The notes: generated from the sequence alone by a model not told the origin. 64,000 bases of DNA from Aquimarina pacifica (GCF_000520955.1 NZ_JACC01000001.1:124001-188000); one strand, 5' to 3'. Positions 28,528-38,600 are shown, counted from the first letter of the stretch. A program made the numbers and translations.

Positions 28528-29668
28528 GCACTTCTTTCTCCTCTTCTAATACTTTTTTTAATGCATCTATAAATTGGTCAATTTCGTTTTTCCCTACAGT
28601 TAAAGGAGGTAATATTCTTAATAATTTCTTATTCTTTGCTCCTCCGGTAAAAATATGTTCATTATAGATTAATTTTTTTCTAAGTGCTCCTACTTCAAAA
28701 TCAAATTCTAATCCTAGCATCAACCCTCGTCCTTTTACATTTTGTACCCCTGGAAGATTTGCTACACAAGACTTAAAATATTCTCCTGTCAATCTAGCAT
28801 TATCAATTAAGTCTTCTGTTTCTATAACTTCAAGTACCGCGAGTGACGCTGCGCATGCCAGATGATTTCCTCCAAAAGTAGTTCCTAACATACCATATTC
28901 TGGTTTAATATTAGGAGCTATCATCACGCCTCCAACCGGAAAACCGTTCCCCATACCTTTTGCTATGGATATGATATCTGGTGTAATATCGTGATGTTGA
29001 TGTGCAAAGAACTTGCCGCTTCGACCAAATCCTGATTGGACTTCATCTAAAATAAGGATTACGTTGTTTTCCTTGCATAATTTTTCAATTCCTTTAAAAA
29101 ACGCTGTGGTTCCTTCATCTAATCCACCTACACCTTGAATCGGTTCTACAATTACGCAACATACATCTCCTTTTTCTAGCTCAGTTTCTACTAATGTTAG
29201 TTGATTAAGTGGCAAAAACGTTACATGTTGTTGTTTATTTATTGGTGCATTAATCTTCTCGTTATCTGTAACCGCAACAGCCGCAGAAGTTCTTCCATGA
29301 AAACCATTTTCGAAAGCAATTACTCTGGATTTACCTGTAATAAATGAAGCAAGTTTAAGTGCATTTTCATTTGCCTCTGCACCCGAATTACATAAAAATA
29401 ACTGATAATCGTTATATCCGGATAGTTCTCCTAATTTTGATGCTAACTGTGATTGTAAACTATTATGAACAGCATTAGAATAAAAGCCAATGGCATCTAT
29501 CTGCTTTTTGAGACGATTCACGTAATGCGGATGCGAATGCCCAATAGAAATTACGGCATGCCCTCCGTACAGATCCAAATACTCCACACCATCTTTATCA
29601 ATTACAGTTGCATCAAATGCTTTTACTGGCTCGACATCATATAGCGGATATACATCAAATAGTTTCAT
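28517..29668 (-). CDS. argD: Acyl-ornithine aminotransferase
   Basis: 383 residues. Class III PLP aminotransferase: GAEANENALKLA, FHGRTSAAVAVT, ILDEVQSGFGRSGKFFAHQ, and the PLP-lysine region ISIAKGMGNGFPVGGV. It converts N-acyl-glutamate semialdehyde to N-acyl-ornithine with glutamate. It lies 69 nt downstream of proC and overlaps the small GNAT gene by 11 nt. Confidence 0.93.
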   Translation of the reverse strand: MKLFDVYPLYDVEPVKAFDATVIDKDGVEYLDLYGGHAVISIGHSHPHYVNRLKKQIDAIGFYSNAVHNSLQSQLASKLGELSGYNDYQLFLCNSGAEANENALKLASFITGKSRVIAFENGFHGRTSAAVAVTDNEKINAPINKQQHVTFLPLNQLTLVETELEKGDVCCVIVEPIQGVGGLDEGTTAFFKGIEKLCKENNVILILDEVQSGFGRSGKFFAHQHHDITPDIISIAKGMGNGFPVGGVMIAPNIKPEYGMLGTTFGGNHLACAASLAVLEVIETEDLIDNARLTGEYFKSCVANLPGVQNVKGRGLMLGLEFDFEVGALRKKLIYNEHIFTGGAKNKKLLRILPPLTVGKNEIDQFIDALKKVLEEEKEVHEI

Positions 29669-29737
29669 TATATTTCTTTATTTGTTAATGGTTCTAAATT
29701 GTCGTAAAAACTATCAAAAGACAATTAAAATCATTAA

Positions 29738-30532
29738 TTATTTTATTGTATTAATTTTTTCATAAGAGGCCATAATACCTTTTATTACAGATGAACTCAA
29801 ACCTTGATGCTCCATTTCATTTAATCCTTCGATTGTACATCCTTGCGGTGTTGTTACCTTATCTATCTCACGTTCTGGATGGGTCCCATTTTCTGCAACT
29901 AAGGTGGCTGCTCCAATTGCCGTTTGAACAGCTATAATTTGTGCTTCATGAGGATGAAAACCCATTTGTATTCCTCCTTGAATCATGGCTCGCAAAAATC
30001 TCAAAAAGAAGGCAATTCCGCTTGCACCCAAAACTGTAGCCGCTTGCATTAATCGTTCTTCTATCACTAAAGTTTCTCCTATGGTATCAAACATTTTTAC
30101 AACTATTTCTAGTTCGTCTTTTACATTATCATTTGCAGAGATACAGGTCATAGACAACTTTTTTGCAGCTCCTGTATTAGGCATAACCCGAATAACTTTA
30201 TTATTAGGAACCACTTCATTAATCTCCTCTATTGATGTACCTGTAACCGTAGAAATTAATATTTGATCCGTCGTCAGCACATCTTTTATTTCATGTAAAA
30301 CTCCATCAAGCTGTCTAGGCTGTACACATAGAATAACCCATTTCACTTCTTTTATAGAGGATAAGATATCTTGAGATGTCGAAACTCCTAACTCTTTCTC
30401 TACAATTTGGAGGTTGTATTTGGACTTATCTACAACAGTAATAGACTTTGCTTCAAACAAGTTACTACTGGCTAATCCAGATATAATAGATTTCCCTAAG
30501 TTCCCTCCTCCTATAATTGTTATTTTACTCAT
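29738..30532 (-). CDS. proC: Pyrroline-5-carboxylate reductase
   Basis: 264 residues. N-terminal Rossmann loop IIGGGNLGKSIISGLA, then VRVMPNTGAA and the C-terminal family signature TTPQGCTIEGLNEMEHQGLSSSVIKG. It reduces pyrroline-5-carboxylate to proline, completing the ProB/ProA route encoded in the same operon. 57 nt separate it from argC. Confidence 0.94.
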   Translation of the reverse strand: MSKITIIGGGNLGKSIISGLASSNLFEAKSITVVDKSKYNLQIVEKELGVSTSQDILSSIKEVKWVILCVQPRQLDGVLHEIKDVLTTDQILISTVTGTSIEEINEVVPNNKVIRVMPNTGAAKKLSMTCISANDNVKDELEIVVKMFDTIGETLVIEERLMQAATVLGASGIAFFLRFLRAMIQGGIQMGFHPHEAQIIAVQTAIGAATLVAENGTHPEREIDKVTTPQGCTIEGLNEMEHQGLSSSVIKGIMASYEKINTIK

Positions 30533-30589
30533 AACGATATCTTTATTTTTAAAATTTCGCTTATACGAAAACTACACTTAAAAATTCTT

Positions 30590-31567
30590 TTAAAATGCAC
30601 TAGCTTTAAGTCCTAAACCGGTTTTTTCATCTAGCCCAAACATGAGATTCATATTATGAATAGCTTGTCCTGATGCTCCTTTTATCAAATTATCAATTAT
30701 AGATGTCACTAATAACATTCCATCTTTTTTACTAACATGTAAAATACATTTATTAGTATTGACTACTTGCTTTAAATGAATTTCTTTATCAGAAACTACT
30801 GTAAATTCTGCATTCTTGTAAAAAGTCTTATAAAGCTCTTTTGCGGCTGCTTCAGTACCATCAAACTGTGTATATAATGTTGCATATATACCTTTACTAA
30901 AGTTACCTCTATTAGGTATAAAGAAAATTGGTGCTTCAAAATTACTTTGTAGCTGTATTACACTTTCCTTTATTTCATCTAAATGTTGATGAGTAAACAC
31001 CTTATAACTAGAGAAGTTATTATCCCTCCAACTAAAATGTGTTGTTCCTCCTGGCATTACCCCAGCTCCAGTACTACCTGTAGTTGCATTTACATGTACC
31101 GCTTCTTTTAGTTTTCCTGAAGATGCCAACGGCAAAAGTGCTAACTGAATTGCTGTAGCGAAACACCCTGGGTTTGCTATATTCTTAGCATTTTTAATGG
31201 TGTCTTTTTGTAGCTCAGGTAATCCGTAGATAAAATCCCTTCCTAAGAAATGCTGATCATTGTTTAATCTAAAATCATTTCCTAAATCAATCACTTTAGT
31301 ATGTTCAGAAAAAGTATTCTTTTCTAAAAAAGATCTGGATCTACCATGACCTAAACACAAAAACAATACATCAATATTAGTATTAATTGTATCTGTAAAG
31401 TCAAGCGCTATCTCACCTATCAAATCTGCATGCTGTTCATAAATAGGTCTACCCGCATTTGTAGTGCTGTAAACAAAATCCAGTGTTACTTCTGGATGAT
31501 GCACAAGAAGTCTCAGTAATTCTCCAGCTGTATATCCAGAACCTCCTATAATTCCAACCTTAATCAT
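30590..31567 (-). CDS. argC: N-acyl-gamma-glutamyl-phosphate reductase
   Basis: 325 residues. NADP loop GIIGGSGYTAGELLRLL and catalytic Cys in IANPGCFATAIQLALLPL; GSTGAGVMPGGTTHFSWRDNN is the second conserved block. It reduces acyl-glutamyl phosphate to the semialdehyde. It overlaps argG by 4 nt. The length is usual for the type 1 family. Confidence 0.95.
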   Translation of the reverse strand: MIKVGIIGGSGYTAGELLRLLVHHPEVTLDFVYSTTNAGRPIYEQHADLIGEIALDFTDTINTNIDVLFLCLGHGRSRSFLEKNTFSEHTKVIDLGNDFRLNNDQHFLGRDFIYGLPELQKDTIKNAKNIANPGCFATAIQLALLPLASSGKLKEAVHVNATTGSTGAGVMPGGTTHFSWRDNNFSSYKVFTHQHLDEIKESVIQLQSNFEAPIFFIPNRGNFSKGIYATLYTQFDGTEAAAKELYKTFYKNAEFTVVSDKEIHLKQVVNTNKCILHVSKKDGMLLVTSIIDNLIKGASGQAIHNMNLMFGLDEKTGLGLKASAF

Positions 31568-32754
31568 GATTCACTTGGGTTTACATTGTGATATATCTTA
31601 TTGGCATTGCCATAAATTTTTATAAATCCTTTGGCATCTTCTGAGGTCCAAGAGTTGTTCATTTCTCCATATTGCCCAAAATCAGATTTCATCATATCAA
31701 AATCAGAATTAATTCCCTCTAATGTAAAATGATATGGACGTAATGTAACAATTACATCTCCAGTAACCGATTTCTGAGAATCTTCAAGAAATACTTCTAT
31801 ATTTCTCATTACAGGATCTAGATAATTACCTTCATGTAAAAGCATGCCATACCAATTAGCTAATTGCTCCTTCCAGTATTGTTGCCATTTGGTCAATACA
31901 TGTTTTTCTAACAAATGATGCGCTTTTATAATAACCATTGGTGCCGCTGCTTCAAACCCAACTCTTCCTTTTATACCAATGATAGTATCTCCTACATGAA
32001 TATCCCTGCCTATTGCATACGCATTTGCAAGTTCTTCTAATTTCTGAATATTCCTTACGGGTGTATCTTTATCTCCATTTAAGGCCACAAGCTCACCTTT
32101 CTCAAAATTTAAGGTAACCGTTTCTGGTTCTTCTTTTCTCAATTGACTTGGATACGCCGATTCAGGCAAAGAACTATGAGATGTTAATGTCTCTTTTCCT
32201 CCCACACTGGTTCCCCAAATACCTTTATTTATTGAATACTGTGCTTTTTCCCAACTATAATGGACTCCGTGTTTTTCTAAAAAAGAAACCTCCTCCTGAC
32301 GTGATAACTTGAGATCCCTAATCGGAGTAATTATCTCGATTTCTGGAGCAAGAGCCTGAAAAATAACATCAAACCGGATTTGATCATTTCCTGCGCCAGT
32401 ACTGCCGTGAGCAATATACTTAGCGCCAACCTCTTTTGCATAATTAATTACTTCAATTGCTTGAAATATTCGTTCTGCACTGACAGAAAGTGGGTATGTA
32501 TTATTCTTCAAAACATTACCAAAAATCAAATATTTAATTGCTTTTTGATAAAACTCATTAAGTATAGTTTTATTTACATGAGAAGAACTCCCTAATTCAT
32601 AAGCTCTCTTTTTAGTATCCTCTAATTCTTTTTCAGAAAATCCCCCAGTATTAACCAATATGGTATGTACTTCTAAATTCTTTTCATGAATAAGATATTT
32701 CACACAATACGAAGTATCTAATCCTCCACTATATGCTACGACTACTTTTTCCAT
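31564..32754 (-). CDS. argG: Argininosuccinate synthase
   Basis: 396 residues. PP-loop ATP-binding motif AYSGGLDTSYCVKYL at the N-terminus and GSTGAGNDQIRFDV in the middle. It condenses citrulline and aspartate. Second gene of the operon, overlapping the upstream GNAT by 13 nt and argC by 4 nt. Confidence 0.95.
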   Translation of the reverse strand: MEKVVVAYSGGLDTSYCVKYLIHEKNLEVHTILVNTGGFSEKELEDTKKRAYELGSSSHVNKTILNEFYQKAIKYLIFGNVLKNNTYPLSVSAERIFQAIEVINYAKEVGAKYIAHGSTGAGNDQIRFDVIFQALAPEIEIITPIRDLKLSRQEEVSFLEKHGVHYSWEKAQYSINKGIWGTSVGGKETLTSHSSLPESAYPSQLRKEEPETVTLNFEKGELVALNGDKDTPVRNIQKLEELANAYAIGRDIHVGDTIIGIKGRVGFEAAAPMVIIKAHHLLEKHVLTKWQQYWKEQLANWYGMLLHEGNYLDPVMRNIEVFLEDSQKSVTGDVIVTLRPYHFTLEGINSDFDMMKSDFGQYGEMNNSWTSEDAKGFIKIYGNANKIYHNVNPSES

Positions 32755-33383
32755 AACAACACTACTTTATTATTTTCAAGCATTGTTTGCTTGATATTTT
32801 TTAATCTTTTCAATATTTTTTTATCAAACCATCGCTCCTTTTTCTTTCTCTTCTTCTCTGGGTCATATAACATCCCAGTACATAAACACATTTTATGCTC
32901 TTTAGAAGTAAGAATATCATAATTAGTGCACGTCTTACAACCTGCCCAAAACTTAGGATCATCTGTAAGCTCAGAAAAAGTAACTGGTTTATACCCTAAA
33001 TCAGAATTAATTTTCATTACTGCCAACCCTGTAGTTATTCCAAAAACTTTTGAAGTAGGGTATTTTTTTAACGAATAATTAAAAGTAAACTCTTTAATTT
33101 CTTTAGCCAATCCTTGATTTCTAAAATCAGGATGTACAATTAATCCAGAATGAGCAACATACTTTTCATGCCCCCAAACCTCTATATAACAGAAGCCTGC
33201 AAATTGCCCGTTAGACAATGCAATGATTGCATTTCCATTCTCCATTTTTTTCTGCACATATTCTGGGGAACGTTTAGCAATACCAGTACCCCTTACTTTT
33301 GCAGATGCTGATATCACTTCACATATCTCCTGCGCATATATAAAATGATCCTGATTGGCTATATTAATCTCTATCTGTTTCAT
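32742..33383 (-). CDS. GNAT acyltransferase heading the arginine operon, candidate N-acyl-glutamate synthase
   Basis: 213 residues. GNAT motif A: HSGLIVHPDFRNQGLAKEIKEFTFNYS, then ITTGLAVMKINSDLGYKPVTF. A Cys-rich C-terminal patch follows (WAGCKTCTNYDIL and KMCLCTGMLYDP), then a very basic tail. No argA or argJ is present, and the position as first gene of the operon suggests that it makes N-acetyl- or N-succinyl-glutamate. This is inference from context. The Cys patch may bind metal. A leader peptide precedes it (33558-33665). Confidence 0.8.
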   Translation of the reverse strand: MKQIEINIANQDHFIYAQEICEVISASAKVRGTGIAKRSPEYVQKKMENGNAIIALSNGQFAGFCYIEVWGHEKYVAHSGLIVHPDFRNQGLAKEIKEFTFNYSLKKYPTSKVFGITTGLAVMKINSDLGYKPVTFSELTDDPKFWAGCKTCTNYDILTSKEHKMCLCTGMLYDPEKKRKKKERWFDKKILKRLKNIKQTMLENNKVVLLWKK

Positions 33384-33527
33384 AAACGAATTACGTCTAT
33401 CAAAAAGTTATAATGTAAAAAATTTAAGGTAATCGCTTCTTGAATTGAATTTATCAAAACAACATTCAAACAATAACATACGTTTGAACTTAAGTTTAAT
33501 AATTCAATAAGAAAGGTTTTTTATAGG

Positions 33528-33555
33528 GAAGAAGGACGCACCTTCTTCAGAAGAA
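33528..33555 (-). promoter_or_regulatory. Overlapping hairpins right after the arginine leader ORF
   Basis: Minus-strand order: TTCTTC (33555-33550), GAAGAAGG (33548-33541), loop TGCGT, CCTTCTTC (33535-33528). The middle arm can pair downstream (8 bp, strong) or upstream (about 5 bp, weak), the mutually exclusive layout of attenuators. A uridine tract after the stronger hairpin is missing, so termination is unproven. Confidence 0.5.
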
Positions 33556-33557
33556 TT

Positions 33558-33665
33558 TTAAACCCACAAGGGGCGGCGAAAACGTCTTGAAATTGTTAAA
33601 AACACAAATAGCAAGTTCTTAGTTTGAACTTTAACTTCTCTTAAAATAATATTTTCCGTTTTCAT
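33558..33665 (-). CDS. Candidate arginine leader peptide of the arg/pro operon
   Basis: A 35-codon ORF from an ATG at 33663-33665 to TAA at 33558-33560, on the operon strand and 174 nt before the first structural gene. The C-terminal part reads ISRRFRRPLWV: four Arg codons (AGA, CGT, CGC, CGC) within five positions, 8 to 4 codons before the stop. The stop is immediately followed by overlapping hairpins. This is the classic arrangement for ribosome-mediated attenuation. Homologues were not checked, and the N-terminal part (MKTENIILREVKVQ) shows nothing special. Confidence 0.6.
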   Translation of the reverse strand: MKTENIILREVKVQTKNLLFVFLTISRRFRRPLWV

Positions 33666-34497
33666 AATAGTAACTCTAAATCGTCGGCTTTTGCCCCTTT
33701 CGTTAACTAGATGATGCAATATTACAGAAAAAAGTTTAATCTAACCATATAAATAAATAAAAAAGTTAAAAATTATCATTTTAACAAAAACAAAGCTCTT
33801 CAGACATAACATTCACAATAACAAACATGAATCAAACACAACTGGTAGTGTCATTTCAGAAAACGAACAACAATAATCCAACTTATTTATCAACTATCCG
33901 AAACATGAAAAAATAAATTTCACAAGACCACAAAATAACCTCACCCTACTCCTTACTAAGAGAGTAACGACTTATAAGAACTTAATCTTAAAAAATATAG
34001 ATCAGAAAAAAAACACCAACAAAACAACTACAAAACTTTCTTCATAAATTCGAACACCTATTTCCGATAATTTTTAGATTTTAAAATATTAATAAAATAA
34101 CATTGACCAAAAAACAACATTAGCATATTTTTTATCAAAAAAATAAAAGACCTATATTTATAAAAGAACAACCCAACAAAAAAACTATTTAAACCATATA
34201 AGTCAACTGACTAAAAAAAACTATAAAAATACAATTCGGGATATTATACCTACAAAACATAGATATTGACAAAATATAAAGACATAAACTTAGAATTCAT
34301 TACAAAAAACAGAATCACATTAGCAAAAACAACAAAACAAAACACAAATAGCTAAAAAACAGACAAATACACAAAAAAAGCACAATATTCAATTATTTAC
34401 AAATACTGATTAATTTCAGAAATATTACAAGAAATACAATATTTTATCAAAAAACTTAATAGTTCTTTATATATTGTTAAGAATTTTAACATTAAAA
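33666..34497. other. G-poor AT-rich region between the divergent arg and alginate operons
   Basis: No ORF with credible coding features. The plus strand is strikingly poor in G: I count about 20 G in the 360 bases 34081-34440, with A dominant and C more frequent than G. It must contain the arg-operon promoter at its left end. The GntR promoter lies just beyond the right end. Confidence 0.5.
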
Positions 34498-34529
34498 TTT
34501 TGTAAAACAAAAAAGATATTATATTTTTG
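34498..34529 (+). promoter_or_regulatory. Bacteroidota-type promoter of gntR
   Basis: TTTG at 34498-34501 and TATTTTTG (TAnnTTTG) at 34522-34529 with a 20-bp spacer match the -33/-7 consensus of Bacteroidota sigma-ABfr promoters. Transcription would begin around 34534-34537, just before the tandem operators. Confidence 0.65.
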
Positions 34530-34540
34530 ATCACATCAAA

Positions 34541-34566
34541 TTGGTTAACCAAATTGGTCAACCAAT
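34541..34566 (+). promoter_or_regulatory. Tandem GntR-type operators
   Basis: Two adjacent dyads: TTGGTTAACCAA (perfect palindrome, 34541-34552) and ATTGGTCAACCAAT (34553-34566, one central mismatch pair). They resemble the GGT-ACC dyads bound by FadR-subfamily GntR regulators. They are placed at the predicted transcription start of gntR, so autorepression is likely. Confidence 0.65.
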
Positions 34567-35309
34567 TACTTTTTACTCTAAAAATAAACAAGATAGAAAA
34601 GTTAGAAAAAGTAGCATTGGCTAAAGAAAGTACAGAAGAAACAATTATTTCCAAAATCAGAGAATTGATTGTTTCTAAACAGTTGGAGCCTAACGATAGG
34701 TTACCTGCTGAGAGAAGTCTTGCCGAAAAATTTGGAGTTACCCGTAATCAATTACGTCAAGCTATTCAAAAATTGGAATTTTATGGTTTGGTAAAAAAAT
34801 ACCCACAAAGTGGTACTAGAGTTTCTAATATAGGAGTAACAGCTCTTAATGGGATGATGTCTGACATTCTACAACTTCAAAAACCAGATTTTAAATCCTT
34901 AGTAGAAACAAGAATTATATTAGAAACAAATGCTTTAAGACTCGCTTCTATAAGAAGAACAGAAGCTCAGGTAATTCAAATTCAAAAAGCCCATGAGGCA
35001 TACAGTGAAAAAGCAATAAAAGGATTAGATGCTGTTGAAGAAGATATGATGTTTCACTTAAAATTAGCAGAAGCAAGTAATAACAGTGTTATTAACTCTT
35101 TAATGCTGGTCATTACGCCCGAAATCATCAGTCATTTCGTAAGTAATAAAGTATGTAATAATGAAGAAAACTATTTACTTATTAAGGAACATCAAGCAAT
35201 CGTAGATTCAATTAAAGATAAAGACGCCGAAAAAGCAGTGGCACACCTTGAAGATCATTTTAAAGAACTTCACAAATATTGTTATGAACAAAATAAAAAC
35301 ATTATCTAA
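34554..35309 (+). CDS. GntR/FadR family regulator of alginate utilisation
   Basis: About 230-250 residues. The N-terminal winged helix is clear (EETIISKIRELIVSKQLEPNDRLPAERSLAEKFGVTRNQLRQAIQKLEFYGLVKKYPQSGTRVS region), and a FadR-type all-helical effector domain (FCD) with VETRIILETNALRLA follows. The frame extends upstream to a TTG at 34527, but that codon lies inside the -7 promoter box. Downstream TTG codons at 34554 (inside the second operator) or 34617 are more likely starts; no ATG exists. The gene is upstream of susC in the alginate locus and is expected to sense KDG, DEH or a phosphorylated intermediate. Confidence 0.85.
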   Translation: MVNQLLFTLKINKIEKLEKVALAKESTEETIISKIRELIVSKQLEPNDRLPAERSLAEKFGVTRNQLRQAIQKLEFYGLVKKYPQSGTRVSNIGVTALNGMMSDILQLQKPDFKSLVETRIILETNALRLASIRRTEAQVIQIQKAHEAYSEKAIKGLDAVEEDMMFHLKLAEASNNSVINSLMLVITPEIISHFVSNKVCNNEENYLLIKEHQAIVDSIKDKDAEKAVAHLEDHFKELHKYCYEQNKNII

Positions 35310-35366
35310 AAATTAAAGTAAGAATAGAAAACAGAAAAATTAAAGGTCAATAAAGAAATAAAAAAG

Positions 35367-35389
35367 AAAAAAAGGAAATTTCTTTTTTT
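35367..35389 (+). terminator. Hairpin after gntR (first)
   Basis: Seven A and GGAAA pair with TTTC and seven T with one bulged G, 58 nt after the gntR stop. It ends in a T run, as an intrinsic terminator. Confidence 0.5.
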
Positions 35390-35460
35390 AAATTTACTAT
35401 AAAACTATAGTAAGAATCGCACTACAATTACTCACTACCACCAAAAACATGTAAAATAAA

Positions 35461-35484
35461 TAAAAAGAAAAGCATTTTCTTTTT
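35461..35484 (+). terminator. Hairpin after gntR (second)
   Basis: TAAAAAGAAAA pairs perfectly with TTTTCTTTTTA around a GC/A loop, followed by a T-rich stretch. Together with the preceding hairpin it may insulate susC from gntR transcription. Confidence 0.55.
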
Positions 35485-35526
35485 ACTTATTTTTAGTAAT
35501 TTGTTGTAATCGAGTAATTATGAATT

Positions 35527-35540
35527 CAAGGCTTGCCTTG
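35527..35540 (+). promoter_or_regulatory. Palindrome upstream of susC
   Basis: CAAGGCTTGCCTTG is a perfect 6+6 dyad 73 nt before the susC start. It may be an operator or a short 5'-UTR hairpin. It is unlike the gntR operators. Confidence 0.35.
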
Positions 35541-35612
35541 TATAACAACAAATGATCCAATATTTAAAGGATTAAATTAAAACCAAAGTATTATTAAACA
35601 AAATAACTACGT

Positions 35613-38600
35613 ATGTATTTCAAAAAGATTTTTACAATCCTAATGATTGTTTTATGTCCTTTCGCCTTATTAGCTCAGAGTAGCTATCAAGTGGAAGGTG
35701 TCGTTACTTCTGCCGAAGATGGTTTACCCATACCCGGTGTTAACATTATTATAACGGGAACACAAACAGGTACTTCTACAGATTTTGATGGTCAATATCA
35801 ACTAAAAGTAAAAAAAGGAGACATTCTTTCCTTTTCGTATTCAGGAATGAAAACTGTTACAGTAATAGTTGCTGACCAACCAACTATTGATGTTCAAATA
35901 GAACAGGAAACGTCAGAACTAGAACAGGTTGTGGTAATTGGGTATGGTACTCAAAGAAAATCACACCTTACTGGATCAATTTCAAAATTAGAAAACAAAA
36001 ACTTAGACGAATTACCTTATTCTGATGTTTCAAGCGGGATAAAAGGTAAAATTGCCGGTGTTCAAATTAAAAACATTTCAGGAAATGTAGGAGATGATCC
36101 TCAAATCCTTGTTCGTGGTATTGGTTCTATTAGTTTAAGTTCTCAGCCGCTGATTGTAGTGGATGGTTTTCCTTTTGAAGACGGATTACAATTTATTAAC
36201 CCAAGTACTATAAAATCTATTGAGGTTCTTAAAGATGCGAGTTCTACGGCAATATATGGTTCTCGTGGTGCAAACGGAGTTATAATTGTTACTACAAAAG
36301 AAGGTAAAGCTAAGAAAGTATCTTACGAATTTAAATCACTATCAGGTTACAAAAAGGCCTTTAGAAAACTTGATTTATTAAATTCTCTTGAATATGCAGA
36401 TTTAGATCGCTCTAGAGATCAGATTACCGAAAACATTAATGCCTTAGCAGAAGATAGAGAAGCTTCTACTGTTTATTACGACAACACACAAATTGCTAAA
36501 AGAATTATCACCGAAAATATTGGTGGTCCAACAGATTGGCAAGATGAAGCTCTTAGGAAACCTGCACGTATTGATAGTTATCAGTTAAACGTATCTGGTG
36601 GTACCGACAAGACAAACTATTACATTTCGGGTAGTTACCTTTATGATGAAGGATTAAGAAAAGACAACGATTTAGAAAGAATCAATTTATCTTCAAAGTT
36701 TAGAACAAAACTTAGTGATAAACTTACATTAAAATTAAATGTAAACCCATCATATACTAAAGTAAGGCGATCGGCTATCAACTTTACAGATGTTGGACGA
36801 TACGAAACTTGGATCCCTGTAAGACATAACGCGTATACTGCAGGTCTAACGGGAAAAGAAATAGGAAGTTTTGCACATAGTCCTGATTTTCAGAATCTTG
36901 GACTAAACTTTGATTATGTTGACCCTAACTCAACTACTGGTGAAGTTCAAAATACTGGATTACTAAATTCTCTTTGGGGTTCAGGTAACTTCAACCCTAT
37001 ATCGAGACAAGCATCAAGTGAAAGAAATCGTTTTGATTACAGACTTATTACTAACATATCTGCACAATGGAAAATAACAAATAATTTAACCTTCAATTCT
37101 TCTTTAGGAAATTATACTCAGTATAGAAAAGAAGAAGAATTTTTTGGTAGAGATGGAGATAGAGATGGTATAAACACGGGTATTTCTGCAGATCGTCTTC
37201 GTGTAAAGTATATTAATGAAAATACATTAAACTTTTCAAAAGACTTTAATGGACACGAAGTAAGTGCTTTAGTCGGTATCACTTATGAAAATGATAAGTA
37301 CACATTTTCTAACATTGAACTTACAAACTTCGCTGATGAAAATATTACAACATTAAATGGAGGAACGACAGTAAATCTAGATGAATTAGAGACCTTGAAA
37401 TTTAGTACAATCTTATCTTCTTATTTAGGTCGTTTAAACTATTCATTTAAAGACAGGTACCTACTTTCTCTTGTAACTCGTGTCGATGGGTTCTCTAGAT
37501 TTGGTTCTAACAACTATTATGGATTGTTCCCATCAGTATCATTAGGATGGAATGTAGCGAATGAAGATTTCTGGCAGAATAGTGTTGGATCTACAGTTAA
37601 TAGATTCAAACTAAGGTCTAGTTGGGGTATTAGTGGTAGTAACGCAATTGCTACTGAAGATTATCCGGCCTTTACACTTATACAAGCCAATAATTATAGT
37701 CTTGGTAGCGGTAGCGGAACTTTAGTTTCTGGATTTGGAGAATTAAACCCAGACACAACCGAATCTGAAGTTCAAGGAAACCCTGATATTAGTTGGGAAA
37801 CTAACACAGAATTTAACAATGGTGTTGATTTAGGATTTTTTAATAGTGCTGTTAACCTTACCGTTGATTACTACTATAAAATATCAGAAAAGCTGTTACT
37901 ACAACAAGCAATTTCTAATGTTACTGGATTTGACGAAATATTTAATAATATAGGTAAGATTCAAAATTCTGGTTGGGAATTTGATTTATCTACTAATGTC
38001 GGAAGTGGTAAATTTAACTGGCAAGCCAGTGCTAATATTGCTTTTAACGAAAACAAATTAATATCATTTGGAGGAGCAGAAAGAGTAATTAGTGATGGGG
38101 AACGTGATGATCAATACATCACAAGAGTAGGAGATCCATATATCCAGTTTTATGGATACAAAACAGATGGTATTTTCAACAATCAAGAAGAACTTCTCAA
38201 TAGCCCAACGGCTTCAGATGATGCTGTAGGTGGTCTAAAAAGAGTTGATATCAATGGTGACGGAGAAATCACAGCTGATGACCGAACAGTAATAGGAAAC
38301 CCTTTTCCAGATTATATCTGGGGATTCACAAATACCTTTACTTACGGAAATCTTGATTTAAACTTTTCTTTTCAAGGATCTCAAGGTGCAGACGTAGTTT
38401 GGGGAGAAGCTCATTATACTGAAACTAAAAGATACTTAAGAGATTATACAATAGATCAATATTTTAACTCTACAGTAAATGCTTCTCAACCAGGATCAAA
38501 CTCAGAAGGTGTGGCATGGATCGGAACTGATTATGCTGTTCAAGATGCTTCTTATATCTCATTACGTGAAGTTATCTTAGGATACACGCTACCAAAACTT

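Larger units (their letters stand above)
35310..35612 (+). other. Region between gntR and susC: hairpins and a palindrome, no gene
   Basis: Holds two hairpins at 35367-35389 and 35461-35484 and a short palindrome at 35527-35540. I found no convincing TAnnTTTG box for susC. Confidence 0.5.

Noticed and set aside
34527..34553. N-terminal extension of GntR from TTG 34527
   Set aside because: The codon lies inside a promoter -7 box and the extension is encoded by the operators, giving an atypical N-terminus.
34541..34566. Tandem TTGGT..ACCAA repeats as the beginning of a CRISPR-like array
   Set aside because: Only two adjacent dyads without spacers; their position at the promoter fits operators.
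34397..34654. 85-codon minus-strand ORF overlapping the gntR start
   Set aside because: Low-complexity, AT-driven frame over promoter and operator sequence.
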